From Zygaena filipendulae (Eukaryota > Arthropoda > Insecta > Lepidoptera > Zygaenidae): a stretch of DNA of 64,000 nt. Below the pieces are notes generated by a model, which did not search any database, had not been told where the DNA came from, and saw nothing but the letters and a program-made list of their open reading frames with translations. Below, in pieces: positions 12,801-27,800 of this stretch. The stretch lies in NCBI GenBank assembly GCA_907165275.2, contig OU015675.1:4419501-4483500 (forward strand). Direction: 5' to 3'. Each line of letters starts with the position of its first letter. The stretch's first letter is position 1. Position numbers and translations under genes: made by a program.

Positions 12801-15800
12801 TTCATTGAACTATGCTGTAGATTAATTTACACTGTTACTACTGTTGTAAAACGACTTTTATCGAAAACTTGGTCAAAGTTTCTGAAAAAATTTGAACAAT
12901 ACCTTATTATTAACCCAACAGTATTTAAACTCCTAACGACCTAAATATCTGTTTTTGAAGTTATCTATGCTTCTTCTCGCACATTTTTTGGGAGAAAGGG
13001 AATGGCGTGGACAGGAAGTGATGTGTACCTACTTCTAGCAAAAATTCAGTAGGTATGTCTTGGGCGCATTCATATTTCAAATACACCTCAAGGGATTTAT
13101 AACATGTGATGTTCGAACATAAGCTCATGATACAGTCACAAATTTTCGAAAAATCTACCTTCATTATTTCGAAATATGTTTTCTTTCTTCTTCTTCCTAA
13201 TTTGTATATTTGTATCAAAACATCAATTCGATAATATTGCCAATGTCAGTAAAGAGATTTGTCCCTTTTTTCGTTCGTCATTATTAGCTGTTGTGCTTGT
13301 GATTCTCTTGAGTAAAGACTGACACAGAGCATGCATCCACAACCGTCGCTGTCACATTTTACGAAAACCATATTTCATTTGCAGTGTTTGTCAAATGTTT
13401 GATCACTTCGATCCAATGCAAAACACTAAATCATACCGTCTATACACGTTGGGGAATATAAGTATCCTAATTAAAATTATAAATGCTAAAGTGAATTTGT
13501 TTGTTTGCTTGTTTGTTTGTCACGCTATTACTCCTTAACGGCTCAACCGATCATAATGAAATTTTCCATGCACGTTATCAGGGGTTAGAGAAGGAAATAG
13601 GGTACTTTTTATCCTGAAATTTCTGCAAAATTCTGTAATTGCTGCGGATGATACCGCGGGGAACAGCTACTTAGTTACAATATAATTATGACAGACCACA
13701 GGGCACCGAACCAATTTTGACTTGATATGAAGATAGATTTTTCCCGAGGGTTTACGTAACAATTCCAAAATTCACGCCAGTTAAATCGTGGATTTGTCTG
13801 TTTAAAGAGGTTTGTTTGTTTTGAAGGAGCAGGTAATCTTTGGATTTAATGTATTCCCCTAGAGAATCCTATTTACGCGAATAAAACTACGGGTATCAGC
13901 TACTGGATACTCGCAACAGATAGGACACTTTATCTTGTAACGAGATGTTCCTGAACAAATTTAGAAAAATTGGTAGGTACACGAGTGAAACCTCAGCAAA
14001 TCAGGTTGTAAATAATAATTTGTATAGAACTTTTTGTACGTCTAGTTTCTAAAATTCTGTCCGCAGTGACACATTTAAACACCACGCTATATTCTTAGTG
14101 ACAATCAAGATAGAATGCGAATAATTTGTAGAGTAAGCTGAGTGCAGATACAAGGACTTATGGACTACATGAAGTTGTGAACTAAATGAACTTATGGACT
14201 TGTGGACGAGCTGCATTTTTGGACTATATACATTAACTTGTGGACTTAATGGACTTTTGGACTACATGGACTTCTGGATCACACACTCGTGGAACACATG
14301 AAGGTTAGGAACACATGAACTCGTGTGCTATATGGAATTGTGGACTACGTGGACTTGTGGACTACATGGACTTGATTATTTTAATAAATGATTTGACTTT
14401 GACTTTGACTTCTGGAACACATGGACTTGTGGAACACATGGACTTTAGGACAACTGAACTCGTCTACTACATGGACCTGTGGACTACATGGACTTGTTTT
14501 GTAATTTGTATCATGGTTAATATTTTGAGAAGCACATGTGTACCTACTCATATCTCGGGCCCAGATTGCGTCCAATTCAATTAACCGTCGTAATATTTCA
14601 CACAAAACACGCCAGATAAAATCATTTATAAAGGCGTCACAAAACATTTACATGTTATTCGCAGGTCCTCAGGGCTGACGCTTGATGTCAAAATATATAA
14701 GAATATTTAGAATATAGGCCATGACACTTGACACAAAAAATCTTGATGTCAGTATTATTAATGAAGTCAGTATTATTAAATTTATTTACCAGAATTTTTA
14801 ATACCTACCAATCACACAAATGAAGTGGCATCCTGAGTGTAGCAAATGTTTGCATATTTTGAAACACAATTAAACAGTAGCAAGTTCCAAAATGACAATA
14901 AAGAAAACTGATAGGTAAATAAGTAGTAATAACTAAAAGGAATACAATGAATGAAATTTTGTAATAGGAATACTTTCAAAACATAATATGAAAATAAATA
15001 TACATATTAGAAAAATGCTGAGTGACAACCCTAAAATGGCCTTAGGGCGAGTGCACATCGTTTGGCTAATTTGGTGATGTTATACAAGTCGCCTCACTCT
15101 TTAGTGTGCCTATTACGATATTGGACATTGCGCTAGTGATGTCACATTAGCATTTACATACGATTCCATTATCGATGAACAAGGGGATTTTTCTTGTACA
15201 CCGTGGGACAATGAAACCAAAAAGATTTTAACCATGACCATGATAGAATAGAAAATAAATTTTATTACTTAATTTCTAATTTTTTATTTTTGTCTATTAG
15301 CTGTTCCCCGCGGTTTCACCCGCGGTAGTTTTGGAGTTCCCGCGAGAATTTCGGGAGAAGTAAAGAGAAAGTACCCCATATCCTTCTCTGTAACCCTGAG
15401 AACATCTATGCAAAATTTTATAATAATCGGTTGAGTCGTTAAGGCGTAAAAGCGTAACAAACAAACAATCAAACTCACTTTCGCATTTATTATAAGTAGT
15501 AGGATTAAATATAGTGGAAATTTTATACTTAAACTGGCAACGTTGAGTTTACAATGAAATTAAACTTACCCTTTTCTTCTTATTAATGAGCCTCCAAATC
15601 ACCTTCACATTTGACAGCTGTAAGTCCTTACCTTACTAATAAATGATGCTCACTACTGGACTTCTGATTCCGTGTATACCTACAGCATTTTCGGTTTATG
15701 TTTAGGTTTGTTTATGTTTATGTATTTTATTACAATACCTAATTACATTACGTTAAATATAGTTAATTTTGAACTCTGTAGGTGCGGGACTTTTTTTTAA

Positions 15801-18800
15801 ACGTTGAAGTAGTTGAAAGTGAAATGAATAAAATCTTTTAGGTGTCTTAAATTCACACTATGATATTTACGATACATTTGTTAAATAATCCGATTTTCAA
15901 ATATTACGTAGAATTTTTTTAATATGACACTATACTAAAATAATTTAACATTGGTCTTCGGTATTTTTTAAAAACAATAAACTTAATTTAATATAATCTT
16001 TCGAAAGGTAAAACGAATGTACTTTTAACACGATATCGTAAATCGAATCTCCCCACCTAAGTGCACATCACTAGCCTTATATGAATATTTAATTTCACCC
16101 CTTTCGGTGTGTTGTTTATTTATTGGTCGTATATTTCATAGCCCTAGGCTGATTTGCATACGTTACCCGCTGCGATAGCACGGCGGTGCATGCGTTGTCG
16201 AATTGTTAGGGGTGGTCCACCCTCCTTGCGCTGTGCTGAGTGGCAGGCGCGTCGATATAATGATTTGGGGTATGAAAATGCCACTTAGCAATTCCACGGG
16301 AAGCAATCCATTTTCCGGATTCCCAGCAGATCCTCAAGCAATACCTTTAGTTTGGTTAAATTGGCACCATATATCATTGTAGCAATAAACTTGGTACAAA
16401 CAAAATTAATAAAAATATAATCTAGAATATATAAAAATGCAGAGATATTAGAAAAAAGCAAGCGTGTAACTAATACGTGCGGTAGAAGTAAACTTCTTTG
16501 GTGTTCTGACAAATATGGCGATTTAAAAATTAGTATATGATGTTGAGCGGAAGCTTGTTCCACATTTCCGTTAATGTAAGTGTTGTTTTAATAACAGAAT
16601 GATTTTTGACTCAGCTGTCTGTCAAAAATGGCCCCTGTAAATTATGTAAATATTTTTTTATAAATATTTCAAAAAAGTACATCCACAGCTTCCCCCAGCT
16701 ACGGTAAGCAGAAAGAGTATAATAACAGCTACGTGTAAGTACGTACGCAAAGAAATTTTATTTCAACAAAACAAAAATGTAAAAAAAGTAAAGAAAAACT
16801 AGAAAGGAAACATTTTATGTCATGCCCAATCAAAATTGATTGAAATAAGCTTATATACCTGAAATTATTAGTCCAAGAAACAAAGTTTTCTTTACACTCT
16901 CGCGCAAAAACTTTGACTACAGCTTCGACTGTTTACTCTTGCTCGAGGTTTTATTTAAGTTCAAAAACCGACGCAAAAAGTCGTAACGCTTTCAATTCAA
17001 TACGGCTGACTTTGCGAAACAAATATATTAACCTTATACTTTTGTAAGTAAACAGTTGATTTAACAAGTCATTTATTGCAAAACTTGATCGGGTCCAAAA
17101 AGGTAACTAAGTAAAAGAATTCAGTATTTCAAATTTTGTTTAATTTGCAACGGCTTATAAGAGGAAGTGTTTTTACCGACTATTAAATAAGAAAGCTTAT
17201 TAGAAAGGTCATTATTTAAGATTGTTTCGGAAACTGCACGACTGATTTTTATGATAATTTTACTGGATATAGAAAGGTTTTACTTTTACTACATAATTTA
17301 TTGAGATATAGATGTCAGTTAATTAAAAAAAACTTATTATATTAACTTATTATTAAGTTAGGAATTCGATTAGGTATGTGTTTATCATTAAACGCCTGAA
17401 TATTTAGAGCATAAGGAACTATACGTATTTACTATTTAACAAACACTTTATTGAATACAAAAACGAAAATATTACATGGCAAAAAAAAAACATACATACA
17501 GCCGAATGCATAACCTCCTCCTTTTTGGAAGTCGGTTGACAAAAATAGATGCAATCTTCTTCAGATAGGTAAAACCTTTATGCGAAAGATTTTGTTTTTA
17601 AAAATGGGTGGTTGCGTAGACGATGCACATTGCGATTATATATCAGAATAGCTATCGTACATAATATTAATATATTATATTGTAATTATGATGTAGGCTG
17701 TTTGAAGGAGTTGTCACACTATATGTATCTAATTTGAATGATGCAGCTCTTTAACCTCACTCGCGATGCATACGTTACAATTAAATTTGTATAATTTAAT
17801 GAGGTGAGACATCAATACAATTAACATTCAATGCACTGTTGTCGTTAAACCGGATCGTAACTCGACCAATATCACAAGTCGCTGTTGATCAAACACACAA
17901 GTCCAAAGCGGTGCTCATAACGAGTAGAGTGTCCTTTTAAAAAGGTATAGAGATCTAAAATTGTTCCCGTGCCGAAAATTCGACGGAGGATTTCAGAAAT
18001 AATGAAAATTTATAACATTTATTACCAATAGATCAATCAAGCATCTATCTAATACAGTTATTTCTTATGGAACGCACTCTATGCCGTCTGTACCCTGGGC
18101 CTGTCTTGGATGCCGAGAGTGATTATTACCTATACTATAAACATACATTTTGGACACTCGAACCCAATAGTTAGTAGGTAATTACAATGTGCCGTGATCG
18201 AGGTATTAATAATATTTAATTAAGTGCTTAGGTAGTAAAAATAACACCATGAATACTTACTACTACTACACCAATATTTTCTTTTGATTGGAATTGAAGG
18301 CGTTGGTTGCGAGATTTGTTTTTATCTATGGCTCTTATCGGAGTGGAAAAAATCCGCTACAAAAATCATATCTCTTAAGATGGTAGGTATACCTATAATT
18401 TTCAATACATGAAACATGAAAATTCCATTATTGGCACAGAACCTTCACACATCATTTGCGACTATCACTTGGTCGGTATAATCAATTTTTTTACCACCGG
18501 TTCTCGCTCTGCTGTTGTGTTGCACCGGTAAATGTTAAAATTCCACCTTTTTTTCCTCGAGTCTTTCGGTAGTTCGGTAGCCTTTCGCTCGGAATTAGGA
18601 CCCGCTTTTTTAACTTAATCGCGCTCAATTGGAAGTTTTGCCCTTTTCGGTAGGCACTTAAGGCTTCTACAGGTAGATTTTATACATTATAGGTAGGTAG
18701 GTTGTGTACATGTCTTTTTACGGATAAAATCTGTTCTTTATCAATTACTTGTAATTTATACACAGGTGCATACCTAAACTACTCGTAATTTATACACGTT

Positions 18801-21800
18801 GTAGGTATCGTTTTATCGTTTTATTGGGTAAAAGTTTTTTTGACACTAAAGTTCAAGTTATGAATGCCATGTTAACCCTAAAACATCCTTAAAATTGCTT
18901 GGTTATTAGGTCTTATAACTACTACTTGAAAAATAACTTTCATTTCGCAATTTACTCCTATTGTTGAAAAGTGTCTTTTATTTATTTATTTATTCGATTT
19001 CTATCGATAAAAAAAAGAATCATCAAAATCGGTGCACGCAGTCGAAATTTATGAGGTAACAAACATAAAAAGAAACATACGCGTCGAATTAAGAACCTCC
19101 TCCTGTTTGGGAAGTCGGTTAAAAAGCGTGCAGTGCAGGTATCATAATACAAAAATTAGTTGAATTTTTTTCAAAGCAATTCGATGAGCCGTATCAAACA
19201 GCGCCGGGACACCCGTTCTCACGGTGTTTCTGGGAATTTCACTAATACCGCCCAACGGGCAGCCGCCGGTACCGGGAATGGTTTGTTACGTGTGAACTTA
19301 TTTTTATTACTGCTTCTATAAGGACTGATATCTAGTAATTGGTTATTATGAGGTCTTTTTATGATTGTGGATCATAGTAATTTGAGTTTTGTTTTAATTA
19401 CTTTCGGAACGAAGTTCCTTATGGGACGATGCGGAGGGGTACCCTAACCGGGAAAAAACGTCCGTAAGGTAAGATTTTTTTATTTTTATCAATAAAAAAA
19501 TCATAATAAAAAATTTATACCTGAATAATTATTCTTTATACTAACCTCAAATAGAACTTAAAATTAATATTTTTATAATAAGGAACAACGTTCCTTCCCA
19601 GTGTTCCAGGAAACCACACTTTTTTTTAATTTCATTTTTGCCGGTTTCAAATCGGCCAGTTTGCGCCTCTATACCTACCGACGAGTTGAAGGTTTTTCTG
19701 AGGACAATATAATATTGTAATAACTTATTTTATACTTAATGTAAGAATTAGGTACGTAGCTTGTTTCTGATGAGACTTTTTAACATCTTCTAGGTATTAT
19801 TATATTAGGTAGTAGGTATTATTTTTCTTTCCACAATTTTTTTATAAAAATTCTGAAATAAAATGAAGTTAGGGAATGTTAAAATACAGAGTAAGAAGTG
19901 TTAAATGAAGAGAGCAGATTGATAGAGATTAAGACCTACCTAAATAATATTAGATGTTGGAATGAAATTATCGTATGATACCTATTACTATATCTAAAAT
20001 GTCACAAAAACGATAATACGTTCAACGACATTAGAAACGCCCCCGCTGTGGAGCTGATGATGACTTGATTGTCAGTTTTTACTCAGTATCTACTGGTCGA
20101 TAACCAAAAGAAAGTAAAGAATTACCTATTCAATATTAAACTTTACTACTTTGAAGCTTTGAAATAGTTTATTCTGTAAATTGAATTAAGAATAGGTACT
20201 GTTATTTACCTCCTATAGTAGTTCAAGTAGATTCTGACAGTGCGCAGATAGAAAAAAGTTCTCCTTTATTATAGTGCATATATAATGTTGCCACTAATTA
20301 ACTTTGCTATTTGTTTAAACACAATAATTTAATTTAATTCATTTTATCCAAGCATTTACAAAGTTTGTAGGGATAAATTTGTCAAAATGAAATCGTAAAC
20401 CATTGCACAGCCACAAGTCGCGTAAATAAAAAAATAAAAAACTCAAAGGTCGATTACAAAATATTCGACTCGGTCAGAGTGTTTCGTGTTGCGGTTAGTT
20501 TCTCATAACAATCGGCGTTTTGTTGCGGTCTCGATACACATACATATGGTATGTACTATGTATGTATGGTACCTACAGGTAGGTACAATTCCATTTTGGC
20601 AATTTTAGCACAATATCGTACAAAGTGAATAAGACAGTCTAGACACGAAATTGAAAAAAGGCCCTGGGAGGTTTCATCATCCCGGTAACTATAATTTAAA
20701 ACTTAAAGCATAAAAACAATTTCATTTCTCATTACCTACTTAAGATAATCTACAAATAATTCTAAAATTAAGTACACAAGCATTCGTGATTTAAATTACT
20801 AAACATAATTCAAACAATAAATTAATATTTAAAGAACGTGTGGGCACTAAACTCATATTACGTCCCTTTTTATTGTAACCGAAAAAGTGTAAAAGGGTAG
20901 ACCACCTCTGACTCTTTGGAAGCTGAATAATGTACAGCCGCCATTAATTTTAAACGACGTCAGGAGATGTCAACAGTTTTGGCTTGATATCTTTTTTTCC
21001 CCGACAATAATATTGGAGGATTTATCTTGTTGTTGTGTGTGAATTTTATTACATAAATAAATTAGATTTCGGTACGTGGGTTAGTTAGGGATAAATCACG
21101 ATTCCAATCAGTGTTTGTAGTACCTTATACCTAATCTATAATATAGGTATATTGTTCAAAATAATACCTGATATTGACACTAACTATTCGATATTTGCTA
21201 TCAGCACTAAATATTTGCAAACATAAGTTAGAACTTATGCGCTTTGCGCGTACCTCTAGCTATAGGTACCTACCTCGATTTTAATACTTTTTTTATTTTA
21301 TACTAGCTATTCCTCACGATTGCTTGCGAATTCCGAGATCCCCCGAGATATCTTTGATGTACAAGAATAAAAAGAATATGTCCTAGGTAATTGCATGGAG
21401 GTACCTTTAAGTTGGAAATCAGCAGGGCAATTAATGTAACTTTTGTTGCATCCATATTTCAGTTTCAATCAGAAAAATTGCAAATTTGTGATTAATTAAT
21501 CATGTTTAGGCAGCTTCAACTTTTGAAGTATGTTTATTTTGGTTGATTGCTAGATATTATAGGTGTGAAAACGTGCATATTGTACCTAATTGCAAAACCG
21601 CCATGTTTTTGGTTGCAACCGAAAAATGATAGGAACATATGTTACATCACAGCCCCTCATCGGTGTGTTCCACTAATCTCAATCGCCAAAAGCCAGTTCC
21701 CATTCTAGAATAGGTGCGTATAAAATCTTTGACCACACCGTCACTTAACATTAGGCGAACTGTGGCGAAACCTTAAGCCTGTTAATAATAAAAAAAGAAG

Positions 21801-24800
21801 AAGAAATCCTTACTTCCTTACTAGTATTATAAAGGCGAAAGAGAGTTTGTTTGTTTGTTTGTTACCCTTTATACACCTTAACAGCCCAACGGATCATCAT
21901 GAAATTTTGTATACACGTTGTCAGGGATACAGAGAAGGACATAGGGTAATTATTATCCCGGAATTCCCGCGGAAACACCAAAAAAACACCGGTGAAACTA
22001 CATTAAATTTTGCATACTATGCACCTTGTGATGTGTAGGTAGAGAAAATAATATAGAGTATAGGTACTTTTATCTCGGAATATCCGCGGGATCTCCGAAA
22101 TTACCGCGTGAAACAGCTAGTGTTTATATAAAAATGCAAAAACTCCGCACATCTGTAGAAATTCTATTTCCACTTGTAGTCACGGCATTAAAATATGGTC
22201 TGTAAAAACTGAACCGCTGTTATGTATGTATGTTAGCCTCGCTTCGAACGTCTGAATATTTAAATTTTTGGTTTAAATATTGATACATTGTTAAATTGCT
22301 GTACGAAATTTCACCAAGTTATTATTATAAGGCAAGAATTTCGCTCAAGACAAGCACTTGCATCATGCTCTACCCGTTTACGAGACGAGGCGACATCTGC
22401 CGAAGAAGTTATTAAGCTGATAAGATCTGCGGCCACAATTTATTGTGCATCCTCTATTAACGCAGCCTCCTTGTGAATTTTAATACTTAATTTACCTACT
22501 TCTATCGAACACGACTCTGCGTTCGGTACAAGTTAAAAGAATCTAGACATAATGATTTAAATAAAAAAAAAAATAAATACTTACTCAAAAAAATCCTTTT
22601 CCTGCGATTTAACTCGCGTTTTTTTTAGAATTCCGGTAAAACGATATCTAAACCATCGCATATTTTTATAAATGTAGTATGTATGTATGTAACTTTAAAC
22701 CGGTTGTATCAGAATTAAGTTGTAGTCATATTTGAAGCTGATATTACCTTTATGGAGCACCTATGTATATGAATTGTCAGAACGTTATTAGATACATTGA
22801 AAAAAAAAACAAATTGTGCGAGAATTGGCCAAAAGGCAATAAACCATAAAAGGTAGGATGCCTGAATGCAATACCTACAAATAATTATGATTTGCAAACC
22901 AATATTATAAATAAAATAAGAACAACTCATTAGTATGCGTGCTTTGGTAAATAAAAACGTCAACAGAAGTAGGGTCGCCGGCCGTGTGGTCTCCATTTGG
23001 GACAACGTTAAAGACCACGTTATCTGATCTTGAAAATTAATAAAGTTTTTTATGCTGTGGTCGTATGATTATCAAACAGTTTTTGCCTCTGGATTTACTC
23101 GTGGTAGTTATCAATTTCATGTTATAACTCCTTTTTGTCACAACTTGTGCTTTAGGTACAACCTTTAGTTATTCTTCTGAGGGTACAACTTATCACATCA
23201 ATATATTATAGTGTCGTCTAGTCGTTGAGTGTTTTGTTGTCAATGTCATAGACAAAACGTTTATATCAGCATTAAAACATTAATAGCTTTTGTCCACTGT
23301 TTTCTCTGACTGACATTGGCATATTCAGTGCGCCTACCTATCCAAGGCTAATGTTGCCATATTGGAAAAAGAAGAAGAAGAAGATTAGCTATAATCGTCC
23401 TGACATAAAACTGTAGGTACTAAACAAAAATGTGACAAAAATGACTACAGAGTACAGACTTCACAGATAAAATGTTGACGAGTGAAAGCCGTATCGAAAA
23501 CACGCGTGTCACGTTTTTCGTTATTTCAGTCACTTTTCAGCATCTATTTTGGACCCTGAGCAGGAAACTGGCTTTGAAGAGAGCCATGTTTTAACTTGGG
23601 GAACAATCTAACATTGTCATTGGCGTTTCGCCATACTTGAAGAAGTAGATGAAGAGATTTTTATTACTAAGAGACGTTGTCATTGGCAAATTATAATTAT
23701 AGACGCCATTATTAAAGAAGAAGAAGAAGAAGATAAAATTTTTGTGGTTTTTATTCTGAAGACGTTTTTGCTTTCAGCTTGGCTATCAAGTTATTATATT
23801 ATCAATGACTTACTTTTTTTATTTGTGGCAGGCACTGAAGATCACGATAATTACGGGCATAAAAAATGCAGATAAGTAAATAACTACTTAGCGATTCCTA
23901 CGTTTTAGAGTTTACACGACGCTTTTGTAATCTGACACCCGTTATGCTGGGTAAATATTGTGTACATTTAGTCTGAAGTGGGCATCGGTAGGACCGATGT
24001 ATGCATGCATCGACTTAAAAAACACAATTTTACGACTGGCTCGCTCTTCGTAATGTGATCATTGAGATTCTGCAGTTGCCGCCAAGTGACTCAACACTGC
24101 ATTATCATGGTAAATAATGTCCAGCTAATGAAAGTATCAGACCAGTGCTTGTTTATGACTCAACCGAGACGAGTAAGAGAAAAAAAAATTAAGGAAATTA
24201 AGTAACATAGGTAGGTAATTTTTTTTAATAATGGGGATCATGACCATGAAATTAATTAATTTACTTTTTGTTAGAAATTTGGTTTCTGGTAAGGTGCTTC
24301 TCAATTCACAAGAGAACCATTTGCAAAGGTAATAATACATAATACATAATACGGCGACTGGCAAATGCATAATTATATCTCTTAAGGACGGACAAGGACA
24401 TGACTGCTCAAAATATATGAAATTGACTTTTTGAAAAGTGCAGTTTGATTTGGAGAATCGAATACACATTTAATTACCCAATTTTTCAATGAAAGGGAAT
24501 ATAGTAATTAGTTTTCTACGTTCTCTATATGGTTTTATATGGTCACTACAGATATCTACTTGCATTGCCTATGAAGAAAGTCCAAATGAAATAAAAAATT
24601 CTGATCGTAAAGTTACTGTACCTAATTGTAGTAAGTTTTTGAATGGGTATTGTAAGAATTGAGTAGCACTGCAGTCTCGGTTCTTTGTTATCAGTAGTGG
24701 CCAGCCGAGCCTATCAGAAAGTTACATCTTGATTCTTGAGCTTGATTCAGAAATCAGGAATAGTCCTGAGTTCTGAATGAATTTACGAAGAAAATAAAAT

Positions 24801-27800
24801 TTTACTAGGTACCAGAATATTTTATTTTATTTTATAACGTCATTGATGTGTTTTTTTTTACTTTCCCAGATTCACATTTTTGCTTACCCATTCCATGCAA
24901 ACCTCATTTCAAAAAGTGCCATCCAAATCAACCGCCTCAAATTTTGATTGAATTAAAACCTTTTCGTACTCAAGCCTTCAATATACGAACTACAGATTTT
25001 TCACAGATTTCAATGATGTGTTTCTGTTTTGATAATGTTTTTCAGTTCGTTAATTGTTTAACTTGGATATTTAGTATATCAATGATAATAACATTAATAT
25101 TTTTCCAAATATTTTATTATTAACTTTGATGACTTCATATGACTTATTATTATGAGATTTAAAATTAATAATCTTGATAAAAGAAGACTGTAAATAAGTC
25201 AATAGAATCCCAGTTTTCGTCGGCTCTTCGACGCAGCTGGTTGAGAGAAGATAATCTCAGTTAATTGAAGCCGGTGGTTTAAATTAAATCGTAATTAAAT
25301 TCTTGCTGACTCATTGTTCGCGGGGATTTGGCTTCGATTCCTTTTGTTATGAATATTACCCAAATTCAATTAAATTTAGCCTTAGTGGCTTAAAAAAATT
25401 ATAATTATGGAAGACGGTCTAGTTCCTAATTATCTTTTTCATAAACAAGTTAATTGTTGGATAATCCTACTAATATTATAAATGTGAAAGTGTGGATGTT
25501 TGGATGTTTGTTACTCAATCACGCAAAAACGGCTGAACGGATTTGGATGAAATTTAGCATGCACGTTGTCATAGGGTACTTTTTATCCCGGAATTAATGC
25601 GGGAACTCCGAAATTACCGCGGGTGAAACCGCGGGGCATAGCTAGTATGTTAATAATTTTTTGCTCTAATTTAGATATTATAAAAATTCGTATATGTTAC
25701 GATATTTGTCACTCAACCACGCTAACAGATTCAGGTAAAAGTTGGCACACAAATTTTTTTTGATTGTTAACACGTTGACTCTTGTGACACGTTCTTATCA
25801 CGGTACACAAAATGGTACTTTGTAGATATGTAGGTATGGAGTTCCCGAGGGGATTTCGAAATTAATATGGGCAAATCCTAGAAAAACACCCAGTTGGATA
25901 TATTTCATGTTATCTACTACTTAATTAGAGGAGTGTGAAAAGTAAAAAAAGCTCTTTTTACATACGAGAAAGGTTTTGAGGTTCAAGTTACGTTCTCGGC
26001 TGCTCTCTACCTGAGAAGTTCATATCCCCGCAACTTCGCAAGCTGTAATTATAATCCAATCTGGGTGCGTGATTAAATGTTTACGCAGACCACGCCCCCG
26101 TGGGAGCGAGAAGAAAGACTCTTTTATTAGGTCTTCGGAGATTTTTTTCCAAAAGGTTCAATTACAAAAAAGTTACGTGTGGAATTGTGGAATGTAGTTT
26201 TAATTATAAGTTTTCGGGGTTAATATTTAACCGTCTCTTTCGGTATTGACGGAATTTATTTTAAAGTTTTGCTTTTTATTTACTACTTACTAACTAGCCA
26301 TTACTATACTACTGCCAGTTTGTTTTTACAATATATATTTTATTTTTTTGTGACCTCTGGAACTACTGAAGCAAACCTTGCAAATGCGAAAGTTTGTTGA
26401 AACAACGCGTTATAGGTGATTTTACATCGGGAGATAATCCTGAAAGAATTCCAAAGTTCATACGGCTGAAATATAAAATTATATAAATACACAGACAAGA
26501 AATAACGAAATAACTAAACTAAACATATTTAGAAAAACAAAATCTGACCCAAATCCTCCACAGCTCCACAGCTTGGCTGGCGGCTGCTTATCGCTATAGC
26601 CAATTACAATTAAATAAATAATTTGATTTTAATTCATAGACTAAAACAATAATTTTATGACATTCCCTTATCAACACGTCTTGTGGTCGTAACCAAAAAA
26701 TATGCAATCATCAAAATTCATTCTTGTACTGTCAGCGCCCTTTGTAATAAGTTCCTATTGATATTGGTACCTATAACCTTGCAATGGTCGATAAAGTTTT
26801 GTTTTGTCTGGGGCGATTTTATTCATAAACAGGGCCCTTATTCACTATGACCATAACACGGCGCTTTAAGACAAAGCGCCACAAAAAATTGTCTTTCCCT
26901 CGGAATCAAAGAAGTTTCACTCCAAAAAAATACATTTACAACGTTTCTTATGGCATACAGAATAATAATTTCCAATATTTTGGCATCTGGAGCGTTTTGG
27001 AATGCGTTTTTGGGACGCGCGTTATGAGCAAGGAATGTTGTTGATCATAGTGAATAAGGGTCCAGATTTGCCCTGGCCACCTTGGAAAAAAAAACAGATC
27101 TGTGTGAATATATTGTAAACGGATAGTTTAGAAAATATTAATCTGGTTCAGCACAAATCTATACGCGGATAAAACATCTTGTAGTAGTAGTAGTTAGTTA
27201 ACATTTATGTGCTGAGAGATATTTTAAAATGAAGAATGCTCAGTAATTTTACAACCTAAATCTCTATATAAAACAATCAAACCATTATCGTTCTCATGAA
27301 ACGAACGTGTTCCAATGTGAAATTCGCTATAAAACGTTGAAAACAAACAGACAATCGGCTTTTAATAAACTTGTGTTGCGGACCATTCCTTTAGGCTCAG
27401 CCCCGGTGTGTGAATGGTGGTACAACACAGACAATGCCGCGGTCGTACTCATACTATTGCTATGTGTTTTTGTCTTTGCAACGATGACGGGAAAAACACG
27501 TCTACTAAGCTCGAAGACGACGTATGCTTTTTTGTTTGGTGCGGATTTTTATGACACCTTTGTATTGAAGGTATACATTCTGAAGGATCTGCCGATCTAG
27601 TTAGATGCAGTTATTTGGGACGTAATTTTTTGATCGCACTATCTTTAACCGACTTCGAAAATAGGAAGGTTATCTGCAACCTTTATTTTTTCTTTTACGA
27701 TTTTTTGCTGGGATTTACACATTTGTAGAAAGTTTTCAGTATATTAATATTTTAAAGTGTCCTCCCATTAAAATCTAGTGCATATCTAATAAAAATTATA

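Noticed and set aside
14315..14647. ORFs rich in TTWTC/MDLW repeats
   Set aside because: Translation of the minisatellite. No evidence for a repeat protein.
27307..27600. 97-codon ORF with a hydrophobic stretch
   Set aside because: Starts with TTG, no known family, not connected to WntA by splice phase. Kept only as unexplained intron sequence.
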